Assembly (NCBI GenBank): GCA_025504975.1
Contig: JANUWI010000003.1
Coordinates: 3,286,001-3,350,000 of the forward strand
Length of the DNA stretch: 64,000 bases
Source of the DNA: Plenodomus lindquistii
Lineage: Eukaryota; Ascomycota; Dothideomycetes; Pleosporales; Leptosphaeriaceae
Direction of reading: 5' to 3'
Shown here one piece after another: positions 1 through 10,933 of the stretch (positions are counted from its first letter, which is position 1; each line of letters begins with the position of its first letter). Position numbers and translations under genes: made by a program. The notes beneath the pieces were generated by a model. That model had not been told where the DNA came from. It saw nothing but the letters and a program-made list of their open reading frames with translations, and did not search any database.

Positions 1-372
1 CGGCAAGGGCGAGGATGAGGGTAACGCCTCTACCGAGTTCGATGTCTCCAAGAAGCAGATTACCCCGTAAGTCCTACCATTCATCCTAAATAGCAACAAA
101 TACTAACATCAATCAGCATGGGTGGCTTCGTCCGTTACGGTGAGGTCAAGAACGACTTCTTGCTGCTCAAGGGTAACTGCCCGGGTGTCAAGAAGCGTGT
201 CATGACTCTGCGCAAGTCCATGTTTACACACACCAGCCGACGAGCACTCGAAAAGGTCGAGCTCAAGTGGATCGACACCTCTTCCAAGTTCGGTCACGGT
301 GCCTACCAGACCGCGGCGGAGAAGAGGCAGTACGAGGGTACCATGAAGAAGGACCTCCAGGCTTCGTCTTAG
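1..372 (+). CDS. RPL3: 60S ribosomal protein L3, C-terminal part (5' partial)
   Basis: This is the last part of ribosomal protein uL3, a core protein of the large cytosolic ribosomal subunit near the peptidyl-transferase centre. The gene begins upstream of the window. Exon sequence is visible at 1-66 and 117-372, separated by a 50-nt intron (67-116, GTAAGT donor, TACTAAC branch site, CAG acceptor). The joined frame reads through the conserved L3 segment with GGFVRYGEVKND, KGNCPGVKKR and RKSMFTHTSR, and ends with the usual basic tail and a TAG stop at 370-372. Identification rests on this highly conserved C-terminus. Nothing is odd apart from truncation by the window edge. Confidence 0.95.
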
Positions 373-1528
373 AAGTGTTCTGGACGTGGTTATGGAGTGC
401 TTTCTTTCTTCGGGCTTTGGCGAACAGGGATAGGTTTACTACATGGATGCCGGTCATGACGAGCGATTGAAAGAAAATTCAATGATTCCCAATTCAAAGT
501 CCTGCTCTATTCTTCAATGTGATTTTGTCAGGAGCACACGTGTAATGGGTACCTTATCCCCGAATGAAAGTGCGCCCAGGTCTGGTAAACTATCTGTACG
601 CTACGATCCTTACTAAGCTAAGCATTCTCATTGCTCACCGTATATAGAATCAACTTAACCACCATTGCACCATGATTTCTAGTATGAGCTCGTGACTGTT
701 AGGGCAGGTTCTGTTAAACAAGGGCTTGCCCCGCTCTCAGACCATGTGTACAGTAAGAATGAGTGTCTAACTATCCAATTCAGATAACATCTCAAGCCAT
801 CTAGCACAATAGCAGAAGAATGGGGTGCGAAGGTGCTCGTATACGTTGGCTGTTGGTATGACCCCTCGACCGTAGAATAACGCTGTGGTTGAAAGTCGTC
901 GCGAGGTAAGACATTTGGAAGCACGTGCAGCTTGGATAATAACCGGGGTTGCAGTTTGATGGTGCACAACGGGTGATGTGTGGGGAGCGTTCTGGCCATT
1001 GCTGAAAGACTGGGGCAATTCTCATGTGATCAAATGGAAATGTCTATGACGCCAATGAGTCGGCCCACGTATCTATAGCATCCACGGGAAATAACATCGG
1101 GAGGCTAAACGACGCTTCTGCGTCAAATGTAGAGAAAGGCGGTGCAGTCATTCGTGCTGATCCGTCGGTCTCTAGAGTGTCGTTTGAATTGTGTAAGATA
1201 TGGTGTACTCTACGACCTGCCAAACCGTTACGGCTGCAGCTGTCCGGAGTGTCGCATGGAAGTGACAGATGAATCGCAACTTGAACCCGTGAGAATACTA
1301 CCACAATGCAATGTCTACTTTGAGCAATCAAGGCAAATAGCAATGGTACTTTCGAAGAAAATAGGCCGGGTGGGAGGCAATTCAAAGCCCGAGGCCTACC
1401 GATCCAATTAGCGTGAGGCAAGGTCCAGTTTGTCATATAGCGCAACTGCCATCATCGACCTCGGGATCGCAGTCGAAAACATCCAAGCCCTCCGCCCGTC
1501 ACCTCTCTACTCCTCCGCAATCGCCAAC
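373..1528. other. Intergenic region RPL3-SDH1
   Basis: About 1.15 kb without a supportable gene. It holds the RPL3 3' UTR and the SDH1 promoter. The longest open frame (1044-1445, minus) lacks family resemblance and coding character. No tRNA or repeat was recognised. Confidence 0.5.
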
Positions 1529-3788
1529 ATGAGTTGTCTCAGGATGCGCCAGACGCAGCTTGCAAGCCAGGTGAGTCCATGTCAAGCTCTTTGCCCTACA
1601 CATGCACCCTTACGGCCTTGCAGCCGGTATTTTTCGCATCGAGGCGTGTGCCACATCCCACGATGCATTGGCAGAGTGCTCGAACGGCGCAGCAATGCCT
1701 CACCAGCGCCGCTCTGCGATGCTTAAAGGGCGTCATTATGTGTGCAGTTCCCCACAGATCAATGGCTAACATGAACCGCCACAGCTCACGAAGAGCTTCC
1801 GCCAATCGACACGAGCATTTTCGTCGACCCGGCCCGCCGCACGCATCTACGGTACCGGAAACTTGAGAGCAAAGGAGGCATCGGGCTTCATTTCGCAAAA
1901 GTACCCCGTCATCGACCACGAGTACGATGCCATTGTTGTCGGCGCCGGAGGAGCGGGTCTGCGAGCAGCCTTTGGTCTTGCTGAGGCCGGCTTCAACACT
2001 GCCTGTATATCGAAGCTGTTTCCCACGCGATCACACACGGTAGCCGCACAGGGTGGTATCAACGCTGCGCTTGGAAAGTTCGTAGATTATTCGCTATTTG
2101 GCCAATACCGAACTAACGATTGCGCAGCATGCACGAGGATGATTGGCGGTGGCATATGTACGACACCGTCAAGGGTTCGGATTGGCTAGGCGACCAAGAT
2201 GCCATTCACTACATGACAAGAGAAGCGCCCCAATCTGTTATTGAACTCGAGAACTACGGCTGCCCATTCTCAAGAACTGATGATGGCAAGATGTATGTTT
2301 TGGAGCGGAGTACACTGTTGGAGCAAGATACTAATACATGACAGTTATCAGCGTGCGTTTGGTGGACAGTCTCAGAAGTACGGAAAGGGTGGCCAGGCAT
2401 ACCGATGCTGCGCTGCTGCCGACCGTACCGGCCACGCTCTCCTCCACACACTCTATGGACAATCACTACGACACAACACCAAGTACTTCATCGAGTATTT
2501 CGCCACAGATTTGATCATGGAGGATGGCGTCTGCAAGGGCGTCATCGCCTATAACCAGGAAGACGGAACCATTCACCGATTCATAGCAAAGAACACCGTT
2601 TTAGCCACGGGAGGATACGGACGTGCCTACTTCAGTTGTACGTCTGCCCACACTTGTACCGGTGACGGCATGGCCATGGTCGCCCGTGCCGGTCTTCCCA
2701 ACCAGGATCTTGAGTTCGTCCAATTCCATCCTACTGGCATCTACGGCGCTGGATGTTTAATCACTGAAGGGTCGCGTGGTGAGGGTGGTTATCTCCTCAA
2801 CTCGGAGGGCGAGCGGTTCATGGAGCGTTACGCACCCACCGCCAAGGATCTCGCTTCTCGTGATGTCGTCTCCCGATCCATGACGCTTGAGATTCGTGAA
2901 GGACGTGGTGTTGGACCTGAAAAGGATCATATCTACCTCCAGCTTAGCCATTTGCCCGCTGAGGTTCTCCACGAGCGCCTTCCCGGTATTTCTGAGACTG
3001 CCGCTATCTTCGCCGGTGTCGATGTTACCAAGCAGCCGATCCCCGTTCTTCCCACAGTTCACTACAATATGGGTGGTATTCCCACCAAGTACACTGGTGA
3101 GGTCATTACACAAGACGACGCCGGTAACGACCAGGTCGTTCCCGGTCTGTTTGCTTGTGGAGAAGCTGCCTCCGTCTCCGTCCATGGTGCCAACCGTCTC
3201 GGAGCCAACTCTCTCCTCGATCTTATCGTCTTCGGTCGTGCCGTTTCTCACACCATCCGTGACAACTTCAGCCCCGGCCAGAAAGCCGACCCTGTCGCCG
3301 CTGACGCTGGTGCCGATTCCATTGCCGTCCTCGACCAGATCCGCACCTCCGAAGGCTCCAAATCGACCGCCGAAGTACGCCTTCAAATGCAAAAGGTCAT
3401 GCAGACTGATGTCGCTGTTTTCCGTACCCAAGAGTCCCTCGATGAGGGTGTTCAAAAAATCCATGAGGTTGACGCTGCCTTTGCCGATGTTGGCATCAAG
3501 GATCGCAGCATGATCTGGAACTCCGATCTTGTTGAGACCCTTGAGCTTCGCAACTTGCTCACCTGCGCCGTTCAGACCGCTGAATCCGCTGCCAATCGCC
3601 AAGAGTCAAGAGGAGCGCACGCGCGCGAGGACTATCCCGACCGTGACGACGAGAAGTGGATGAAGCACACGCTTTCGTGGCAGAAGCAGCCACACGGTGA
3701 GACAAAGCTGGGATACAGGAAGGTTGTTGGTACGACGCTTGATGAAAACGAATGCAAGGCTGTACCACCATTCAAGCGTACGTACTAG
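1529..3788 (+). CDS. SDH1: Succinate dehydrogenase flavoprotein subunit, mitochondrial
   Basis: The FAD-carrying subunit of complex II oxidises succinate to fumarate in the TCA cycle and passes electrons to the iron-sulfur subunit, at the mitochondrial inner membrane. The model has four exons: 1529-1570, 1785-2077, 2128-2292 and 2345-3788 (647 aa). Introns are 214, 50 and 52 nt; the second has a less usual GTTCGT donor. The first 35 residues are Arg/Ser-rich with no acidic residue and contain AFSSTRPAAR, a typical mitochondrial presequence. The Rossmann motif GAGGAG is at residues 67-72. The SHTVAAQGG stretch (His98) matches the site of covalent FAD attachment in the family. Further on are the QFHPTGIYGAG active-site segment, the HYNMGGIPT segment and the C-terminal WMKHTLSW region. 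The length is normal for the family. The first long intron after the presequence separates the targeting exon from the enzyme. Confidence 0.95.
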
Positions 3789-4204
3789 AGGATGTGTGGG
3801 GAAGGGGGAGAATCTAAGAACGGCAAAAGAAGAGTTGGTGGAAGATCTGTATTCTATGTAGGTTGGATGATTAGTTGACTCTGAAGCATGGGGGCTTCTT
3901 TACATGTTTAAGCATGTCATTTCGATATTCAAAGTAGAGAGTTGAGAGAAGAACAATTGCTCTATCATCAGATATCTGTAACACGAGTTCGAGTTGTATG
4001 AAGTCAATAGGTCCCGTCCACTCGACACAGTGCATACACATACATTAAGATACTAAACAGGTGGGTCACTGGCCTTGCTATACCAAATATGTGAAATAAG
4101 CTGCATTTAAGTCAGCGCCACAATGCCAAACCTAATTGACAACACCCGAACGCCTTGCCATGATTCCAAATCAAATATTTCGGCAATCTTGCCACGCAAA
4201 TAGT
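3789..4204. other. Convergent 3' intergenic region
   Basis: About 0.4 kb between the convergent ends of SDH1 and the Cys-rich gene. It presumably holds both 3' UTRs. No gene or repeat was seen. Confidence 0.5.
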
Positions 4205-4861
4205 TCATGAGTTTAGTCTCCGTGCATAACAGTCCAGGCACCAAGAGTCTCCCTCCTCTCCAACTTCCACTATGCATTTGTTGCAAATTGCTTTCCCACA
4301 TCCTCCTACGCACTGCCTTGCGCAAATGTAACATGTTCGTTGATCGCAACGCTTGCAGTCCAAGTAGTTCTCCAGGTCCCTTTTGCGCTTTGGCGCAGAT
4401 CTGCAGGCGTGGCACGGTCGCAGATCGGAGACAGCTCGTGGATGGCCGTGAGGGTGTCGTGCATCGAGATCCAGCTCCATGAGGTGTGAAGTTGATTTGA
4501 CGAGCGCAGCCTTGGGATTGAGACGCTTCAACTGCTTCACTGGTCGTCGCTCTGTTGTGTTGTGCTGTTGGGTGATTGGATACACGGCGTATGAAAGGTT
4601 GTCATTGGCCTCGAAGGGTGGGGCGTGTATGCGATGTTGGTTAAGACAGGTGCTGCAGGGAATATCAGCGACCGTGTTCTGCAAGTGTGGTGGAAGCATG
4701 TCGTACGTTGGCGCAGTGTCTTCTCCTCCCTGCCGCTTCCTTTTGCCGAGGCCTGCTGCATGTTGCTGGGCGCTCGTTGTGGACCAATACGTTGACGAGC
4801 ATGGTTGATCGTGGCCAGGCGGCTTGTCTGGCCCGAACAATTCCGAAGTGATGTAGACCAT
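4205..4861 (-). CDS. Cys-rich putative zinc-binding protein, function unknown
   Basis: A single-exon frame of 218 aa; the first in-frame ATG is at 4861 (protein starts MVYITSELFGPD). The frame stays open further upstream but has no earlier ATG. The first 145 residues are polar and probably disordered, with a basic LGKRKRQ patch. The last 70 residues are a compact Cys-rich module with 12 cysteines at about residues 150, 153, 169, 172, 177, 180, 184, 188, 193, 196, 208 and 211, arranged largely as CxxC pairs (CHAC, CKRC, CYIC, CNKC, CLDC). Such spacing suggests two or three zinc sites of a RING/B-box/PHD-like kind, but I cannot assign it to a named family. The gene diverges from the ELMO gene. 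A nuclear or ubiquitin-related role would be speculation. Confidence 0.7.
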   Translation of the reverse strand: MVYITSELFGPDKPPGHDQPCSSTYWSTTSAQQHAAGLGKRKRQGGEDTAPTYDMLPPHLQNTVADIPCSTCLNQHRIHAPPFEANDNLSYAVYPITQQHNTTERRPVKQLKRLNPKAALVKSTSHLMELDLDARHPHGHPRAVSDLRPCHACRSAPKRKRDLENYLDCKRCDQRTCYICARQCVGGCGKAICNKCIVEVGEEGDSWCLDCYARRLNS

Positions 4862-5434
4862 GGTGGCGTCTGCGCAGTGCGAAGGGTATCGAGAAGAAGG
4901 AAGGCGAAGCGGTGGTGGACGGCGGTCGTGCAAAGGGCAGGGTCGCTTGGTATGTACTCTAGGACCAAAGACGCAAAACAGCGGCGGGTGTCGAGGTCAA
5001 GGCGTCCACGCTGAAGGAGCAACGACGAAAGCAGGGCGAAATGAGCGTGCGTGGAGAGTTGCAGGAGTGTGAGGAGTGTGAGGAGTGTGAGGAGTGTGAG
5101 GAGTGTGAGGACGTTGTTGCCCTGGAACATGGCCATGTTAGGCTAGGCAGGCACGCAGACAGGCAGGCCACGGCAGGGACCTCAGGTGGACCCCACAAAA
5201 CACGCTTCACGTGTTGCGCCAAGCGCGTCCACGGTCGCGACTGGCCAGTGGCCGGCAACGGGCGAGACGGTTCACGAGTCACAAGACCCTGCACCCTGAT
5301 TTCCTGTCCTGGCACACTGGCGTTGTGTAGAGTACAATGCCATCTTGGTACGCGTAGATTGGAGCAATTCACCCTCTCCGTCTCCGCACGCCTACCCCAC
5401 AGTCTGCCATTGTCGCGCAGCACAGGCCGCAGCC
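4862..5434. promoter_or_regulatory. Divergent promoter, Cys-rich gene / ELMO gene
   Basis: A 573-bp interval between two divergent start codons, presumably serving both genes. It contains a 9-bp tandem repeat (listed separately) and several ACGTG/CACGTG-like words. Promoter function is inferred from position only. Confidence 0.45.
5064..5108. repeat. Minisatellite, 9-bp unit x5
   Basis: Five perfect consecutive copies of GGAGTGTGA, followed by a partial unit. It lies in the divergent promoter between the Cys-rich gene and the ELMO gene. Confidence 0.9.
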
Positions 5435-7693
5435 ATGGACAGCGTAAATGTCTCTGAGCTGGTCGCGCGGCTGGGCGCAGACGAGGAGTCGGTGCGCAAA
5501 ATGGCCGTCTTCAAGCTGCAAAGCGCCATTGGCGACCCCTCGTTCGCCGATGTCTTCATCTACGAGGGCGGCGTGCCCAAGCTGAGGTTCCTGGCGCTGC
5601 ATTCCACAGGCAACACGTTGGCCTACTGCCTGACCTCGCTGGCCCGTCTGCTCGAACTCGACAAGGGATGGGACCATGTGACAGACGATCTGGTCGCGAG
5701 GGTACGTTGCGAGAACCATGGCTGCGCCGCCACGTCTAACAGCAGTGCTACAGATAGTCGACCTTGTCGTTGCGCAGCCTCTCGTCAACGTCAACCGAGG
5801 CGCCATGTCGGTCCTCGCAGCCATCGTTGGCCACCCGTCCCATCGCAACTCAACCTCCGAATGCTCCCGGGGCACCTCGGGCTTTCAACGACTCAAGCCT
5901 GCCGTCGACACGCAGCCGCAATTCCTCCCCGCCCTGGTCGAGAAGATCGCGTCAGCCGACCATGCCCTCTGTGCCAACTCGCTCCAGCTCATCAATGCCC
6001 TCATGCGGGACGCCATTGCAAACGATGCTGCCTTTGAATGGCCCAAGTTCATCAAGCAGCTGCAGGAGCTAGGGGTCATAAAGAGCGTCTATGGGCTCAT
6101 GCAAAGCTCGGCGATACAAGACCTGGCACACCCGCTTCTGGATTTCCAATCCCTGACCAAGATTCTGTTGAGAAATTGGAAAGAAGAGAAGGTGGACCTG
6201 GAGAGCCCGGATCATCGAAGAGCTATTCGTGGTCTGCATAATGCCAGCGGCCCAGACAAGGCAGAAAAGGATGCCAAGGGGAGCAAGAAGCAGAACCCGG
6301 TCAAGTGGAGGCGCCTCGGCTTCGACACCGAGTCGCCCGCATGGGAGTTTGACACGACCGGATTTCTGGGCCTGATGGATCTGACAGACTTTGTCTACAA
6401 AAACGAAGATGGCTTCCAGAAGCTACTCCTCGAGCAGACAGCCGAACCCGCCGAGCGGACATGTCCGATTGCGCGGGCCAGCCTATCTGTCACTGAGATA
6501 TTGTACGAGCACTTCGAAGTGGACAAGTCCGACGATGTGGAATCCCATAGATACACGGCTGTTGAATCTCGGGCAAACTTCGACCGGGCGTTCAAGCCTC
6601 TTCTGCTCCATTGGTCAAGGCTGCACACGAGTGGGCTAAACGCCTTCTTGAGGCTGTGGAAGGTGGCGGGTGCGCAGATCGAAGACTATGACAAGATTGT
6701 AGAATTGGTGCGCATCCTGGTAGAGCAGATTGTGGGGCAAGCGCCGCGGACCAAGGACATTAAGGATGTTGAGGAAGAGCTGGCAGAGTTCGAACTGAAG
6801 CGACTACGGGAGCTACAGATGGAACTACTTGAACTAACATACGAAGATGCGTGGGGTCATCATTTGCGGTACGTCTTTTATGTCATTCCATTCGACCAAG
6901 CTGACCTCCCACAGACAGGTTCGTGACGAGCTCAATCACGAGGCTCTGCAGTTTGTGAAGGAGCAACGGAGCAGATGTCTCCTCCAAGGAGCATGGTTCC
7001 CAATGGGGGTCGATCACGGGGCGAACCCTGGCCCTGCTACCACTAAGACCCTGACCCGTGCTGTGCCCTCCGCATGGCGCTTCGTGCGACTGTCACACAA
7101 CCGGAGATACCTGCATTATGCAGACTTTGACGAAAAGACGACGTCTGAACCCAGGTTAGATGCGCTGCAAGAGAAGAGTAAGTGCGACGTGGCAAAGCAT
7201 GTTTTGTGGTTCGTGTTACCGCTGTGGCTGACGTACGCGATCAGTCGATCTGTCCATCGTCTCGTCTGTTGTGAGCAATGTCTCGGCGTCGGCCCCCTCA
7301 ACCTCATCATCTGACGGTACGGTGACAACCCTGCCAGGCCACGAGCGGGCATCGACGTCTACAAAGATCACCATCCATGGTTACCTCCCCCACTCAAACC
7401 ATTCACGCCAAACCTCGGGTGGCTCCGGCGCTGGGCGGAAAGAATCAGTGCTGTTGCAACTGCACCCACAAAGCCATACGCTTGCGTCCGAGTGGCTTGA
7501 CGGATTGCTGATGCTACTGAACCAGCAGCCAATTACTGCAGATACTAATAAGCTAGTTAGCTTTATTGGCGGATACGGGCTCAAGATTCGGTTGCTCAAT
7601 GTTCGCTTTGAGGATGTGGGGCTCGAAGAGCCGACACTGCCCAGCCGGGAAGGGTTAGACGACGAGTTCTACTATGACATTGCTGGTGTTTGA
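5435..7693 (+). CDS. ELMO/CED-12 domain protein
   Basis: A fungal member of the ELMO/CED-12 family. In animals these proteins pair with DOCK-type exchange factors to activate Rac; the fungal role is presumed to be in Rho/Rac signalling and polarity. Four exons, 5435-5701, 5754-6868, 6915-7177 and 7245-7693, join to 697 aa; introns are 52, 46 and 67 nt. The N-terminal 250 residues are helical and ARM-like, as in the DUF3361 region of ELMO proteins. The ELMO core lies near residues 275-350, where GFDTESPAWEFDTTG is followed by GLMDL and then ARASLSVTEIL. The C-terminal third, with RFVRLSHNRRYLHYADF, fits the PH-like domain of the family. The 6915 acceptor was chosen over the AG at 6917-6918 because it keeps the frame (HHLRQVRDEL). 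The start at 5435 is the first ATG in the conserved frame. Confidence 0.85.
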
Positions 7694-8593
7694 AGCTACT
7701 TGAGGTGTAGAGCAAGGTACACGCACTCGGTACGCGTGCCTGGCTGCACACGGATCTCGTGTCAGCACAGGAGGTGGATCGGAAGTGGCGAGCGAGGCTG
7801 AAGCCACCGATCTGCCCTCGCTATCATCAACCATGTACAACACTCAAAAGCAAAACACAACAAGACGCAATCGCGGGGTAGGTAGCAGTTGGCAGGGAGT
7901 CTTGGGCTGGAGGAGACAGTCTGGCATGCGCTACCGTGATATGGGGTTGGTGGGCAGGGAAGTTGGTTAGGCGGCACAACGTGTCGGGTGTTGGAGCTGG
8001 ATACAGGTCGTTTTAGATACCCTTGCTTGTCCTTCTGCAATTAGATAACAGCCGTATACTCTAGACAATGTAATAACGCTATGAGTGGGTCGCTGGTGCT
8101 GCATGTTCTTCAGCTGCTACATTCGTGCCCCGTTACACGGCGCATGCTCGCGGCGCTGCACACCATGTTGCGGTCAAGTATGTCTGTGCGCATGATTGAC
8201 TGTGTAGAGTACCAGTAGCACCAGCCTGGGTGGGAGCCTGAGGGCTGGAGGAGGAGCCGGCCCGTTGGACGACAAAGGCATCTTTCCAGAAGCAAACTTG
8301 GGAGGACTGGGCTAGACAGGAACGGCCGTGGACGTGTCGGAATCGGGGCTGGTCTGGCAGCCGCAAGCCGGGTACATAGCTTTTTGTCGATGCATCCATG
8401 CGGTGTGTCGCAGGCCCACGCGCTAGGCATCCCAGTCGGTTCCTGAGTAACCGTGGGCCCTGAAACCGCGGCCGGGCAGGGTGGAGAGGGCGGGGAGCGA
8501 GCTGTCTTTGGTAAGACCATGTGTGTGTAGTCGTGTGGAACCACGACTGCTGTACCCATTGGCCGCGTATAGTGGTGTTGTTGCTGGGGGCCG

Positions 8594-8620
8594 TGCTGCT
8601 GCTGCTGCTGCTGCTGCTGC
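8594..8620. repeat. (TGC)9 microsatellite
   Basis: Nine perfect TGC units in intergenic DNA. Confidence 0.9.
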
Positions 8621-8988
8621 CCGCGTGGAAGAGGTAGCGAGCGTATGTACTCTGTAGGGGCCTCTCAGATGGCTCTGTTCTTGGTGCAGACAGCGCAGCG
8701 GCCTTGTCATCCTGGGATGCCCTACCCGGGAGGGCTGCAATAGTGCCTCGCCGACGCAGCGAGTAGGCGCTCGCCGCTCAGTGACTCTCGCACAGTGAGC
8801 CACGGCGGTGCTCGGGCCCAGACGTGAGGATGAGAGCGACATCTGCGTCTCTGGCGGCGCATTAGCTGCAGCGGTGGCCTCCCGATCAAACGAAGACCTA
8901 GAGTATGCAGCCGCCCCAGGTGCAATGGTGCATCCGTCGGTCCAATGCTGCTAAGCTCGCACGTCGACCTCGTGTCGCGTGTCTGAGC

Positions 8989-8989
<1 letters not shown>

Positions 8990-9051
<62 letters not shown>

Positions 9052-9069
9052 ACTGCTGCCGCCGCTGCT
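8990..9069. repeat. Imperfect (TGT/TGC)n microsatellite
   Basis: About 80 bp of TGY triplets with a pure (TGC)n core near 9016-9050. It lies 210-290 bp upstream of the start codon at 9279, in the promoter or 5' UTR. It creates artificial poly-Ser, poly-Ala and poly-Cys open frames. Confidence 0.9.
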
Positions 9070-9278
9070 TCTCATATAGTTGCTTCTTCGCCATTCACCA
9101 CGCCCCTCTGCCTCGGACCAACCAACCGGTAGATCAAACGTTTACATTCACCGCACACCTCGTCCATCAGGTCCACCGTGAGCTCGACACGCCGCCTGCC
9201 CACGGCGTACATATACCACCCACGTGATCCCACCCAAAAGACCACGCCATCGCCGCACCCTGCCATCGACCGGCCGCC

Positions 9279-10933
9279 ATGAAGAGCAAAGCCAAAAGCA
9301 CTACGCTGCCTCTACAACAGGCCGAGTTCGACGCCCTGCCGTATTCAGTCCAGTACGTTGTTCCTGCGCTTGTGATTTGCCCGCCGCTCTGTGATAGGGG
9401 CGCGTTATCGCGTGCATGTCCCGGCTTCCCCCCACCAAGACTGTCTGGTACCTTGCAGGATGAACCATTATGCCATTTTGCTAATCACGGTGCCGCTGCA
9501 GGAGAAAGTATTTTTCATCCCTGGAGCGCTTGCAGATCCAGCAGCAGGCCTCGTCTGACGAGCCTACATCTGGCCGCTCCTCGCGGGCCAGCTCGTCGAC
9601 TCCATTCCGCCCGCCAGTCACTCTGGCTACCAAGCACCGACGACACAAGTCGGCCAAACTCGTAAAGACCCACGCCGCCTCTACCTCTGCCTCTACCTCT
9701 GCCTCTGCTGCCGACGTCGAGTTTTTCCTCTCGCTGCCTGAAAAGGTGCGAAAACAGCAATTCTCCCGCGAAGAGCAACTGCTGTTCCAGCTCGCCAAGT
9801 GCGAACAGGCGTTCCTTCCAGACGAGCACGAGGCTGAACGCGCACAACAACGCTTCCACGACTTTCATTTCGACTTCTCCCAAACATCAACCTGTCCGCC
9901 TCCTGCTGAGCGAGGACGCTCTCGACGACGGTCCTCTTCAGCATCCTCCATCATCAGTCCTAGCCGCAGTTCGTTATTCAACCTACCCAGTGGGAAAGAG
10001 AAGAACCACCGCCGCCTCAGTAGTCTCCCACACCTTGACACAATGAACACGCCCATCTTCACTACCAAAGAGTCTCCCCCTTTCAGACGGACCATGTCAC
10101 TCACCGCTGCGTCCTTTCGCCATCCGGCGTCTCCCACGATGTTCATCGCGGACCCACCACCACCACCACCACACACCATCGGACCGAACCCACGACATCA
10201 ACGTGCACACTCCTCGTCCCTGTCCCTGTCAGGGCGAGGATCATCACAGACCCCCACACCGCCTATCTTCGACCCTGAAGCTACCCACTACCAAGATCCA
10301 GAAGCCCGGAAGAAACTTCGCATGTATCTTGCATCACCGCAAAAGTTTGACGAGGCCATTGAGTTTGGTTTCCCTTCGACTGCAGACAATGATGCACTTA
10401 CCCCGCACTATCAACTTCCCCACATTGGTAGCCATGCGAGGAAGTTCAGCAGAGACATGCATACGTTTCTAAAAGATGGAAAACTCTCGTTCCTCGAGGA
10501 TAGCACCTCGAGCGAAAACCAGGGCCTTGAACTTTCCGACGCAGACTCAGTAGCCGACATGGAATCACCCACAACACCTTCAAGCACTGGACTATCGTTT
10601 CGCCTCCATTCTCGACAAACATCACACGGCAAGTTGTCGATAGATTCACCAATGGCATCACCTGCGCATTCCGGGACCGGCCAGATGAACCGAGAAATGA
10701 CGCTTCGTATGACATTGACTCGGCCCGATCTCCGTGCTGACGAAGACCAATTGTACGGATGGCAGGGCGCTTCGAGTCCAAAATCTGTTGTCAAGGACGA
10801 TCCATTGGCGCTGGAGGATCTTGTTTTTACGGACGATACGACAGGTGCCAAGGGAGCGTTCTACATCAAGCCAAAACCTCGTGGAAATCTCGTATCTCGC
10901 ATCTTGAAGCGTGCCAGCCTCAAAGCAAAATGA
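9279..10933 (+). CDS. Conserved-looking fungal protein of unknown function
   Basis: Two exons, 9279-9352 and 9502-10933, join to 501 aa across a 149-nt intron (GTACGT donor, CTGCAG acceptor). The join gives a continuous N-terminus, SVQRKYFSSLERLQ. No catalytic motif is recognised. Around residues 75-130 lies a charged helical block containing FFLSLPEKVRKQQFS and REEQLLFQLAKCEQAF. It is followed by a long Ser/Pro/Arg-rich, probably disordered section with many S/T-P and RRxS-like phospho-sites. The C-terminus is a short ordered segment ending in a strongly basic tail (SRILKRASLKAK). This layout suggests a regulated scaffold or signalling protein, but no function can be assigned. The ATG has a good context (CCGCCATGA). 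Confidence 0.75.

Larger units (their letters stand above)
7694..9278. other. Long intergenic region with CTG/CAG tracts
   Basis: About 1.6 kb with no supportable gene. Minus-strand open frames between 8110 and 9075 are driven by CTG/CAG repeats and skewed composition and show no family resemblance. The right part is the promoter and 5' UTR of the gene at 9279. Confidence 0.5.

Noticed and set aside
1044..1445. 133-aa minus frame between RPL3 and SDH1
   Set aside because: No recognisable domain, overlapped by an equally plausible plus frame, no coding character.
2757..3602. 281-aa open frame on the minus strand inside SDH1
   Set aside because: Antisense shadow of a strongly biased coding exon; Gly/Asp/Val-rich with no family resemblance.
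8110..9075. Several minus-strand frames of 88-149 aa with poly-Ser or poly-Ala
   Set aside because: Created by CTG/CAG microsatellites and skewed composition; they overlap one another in different frames.
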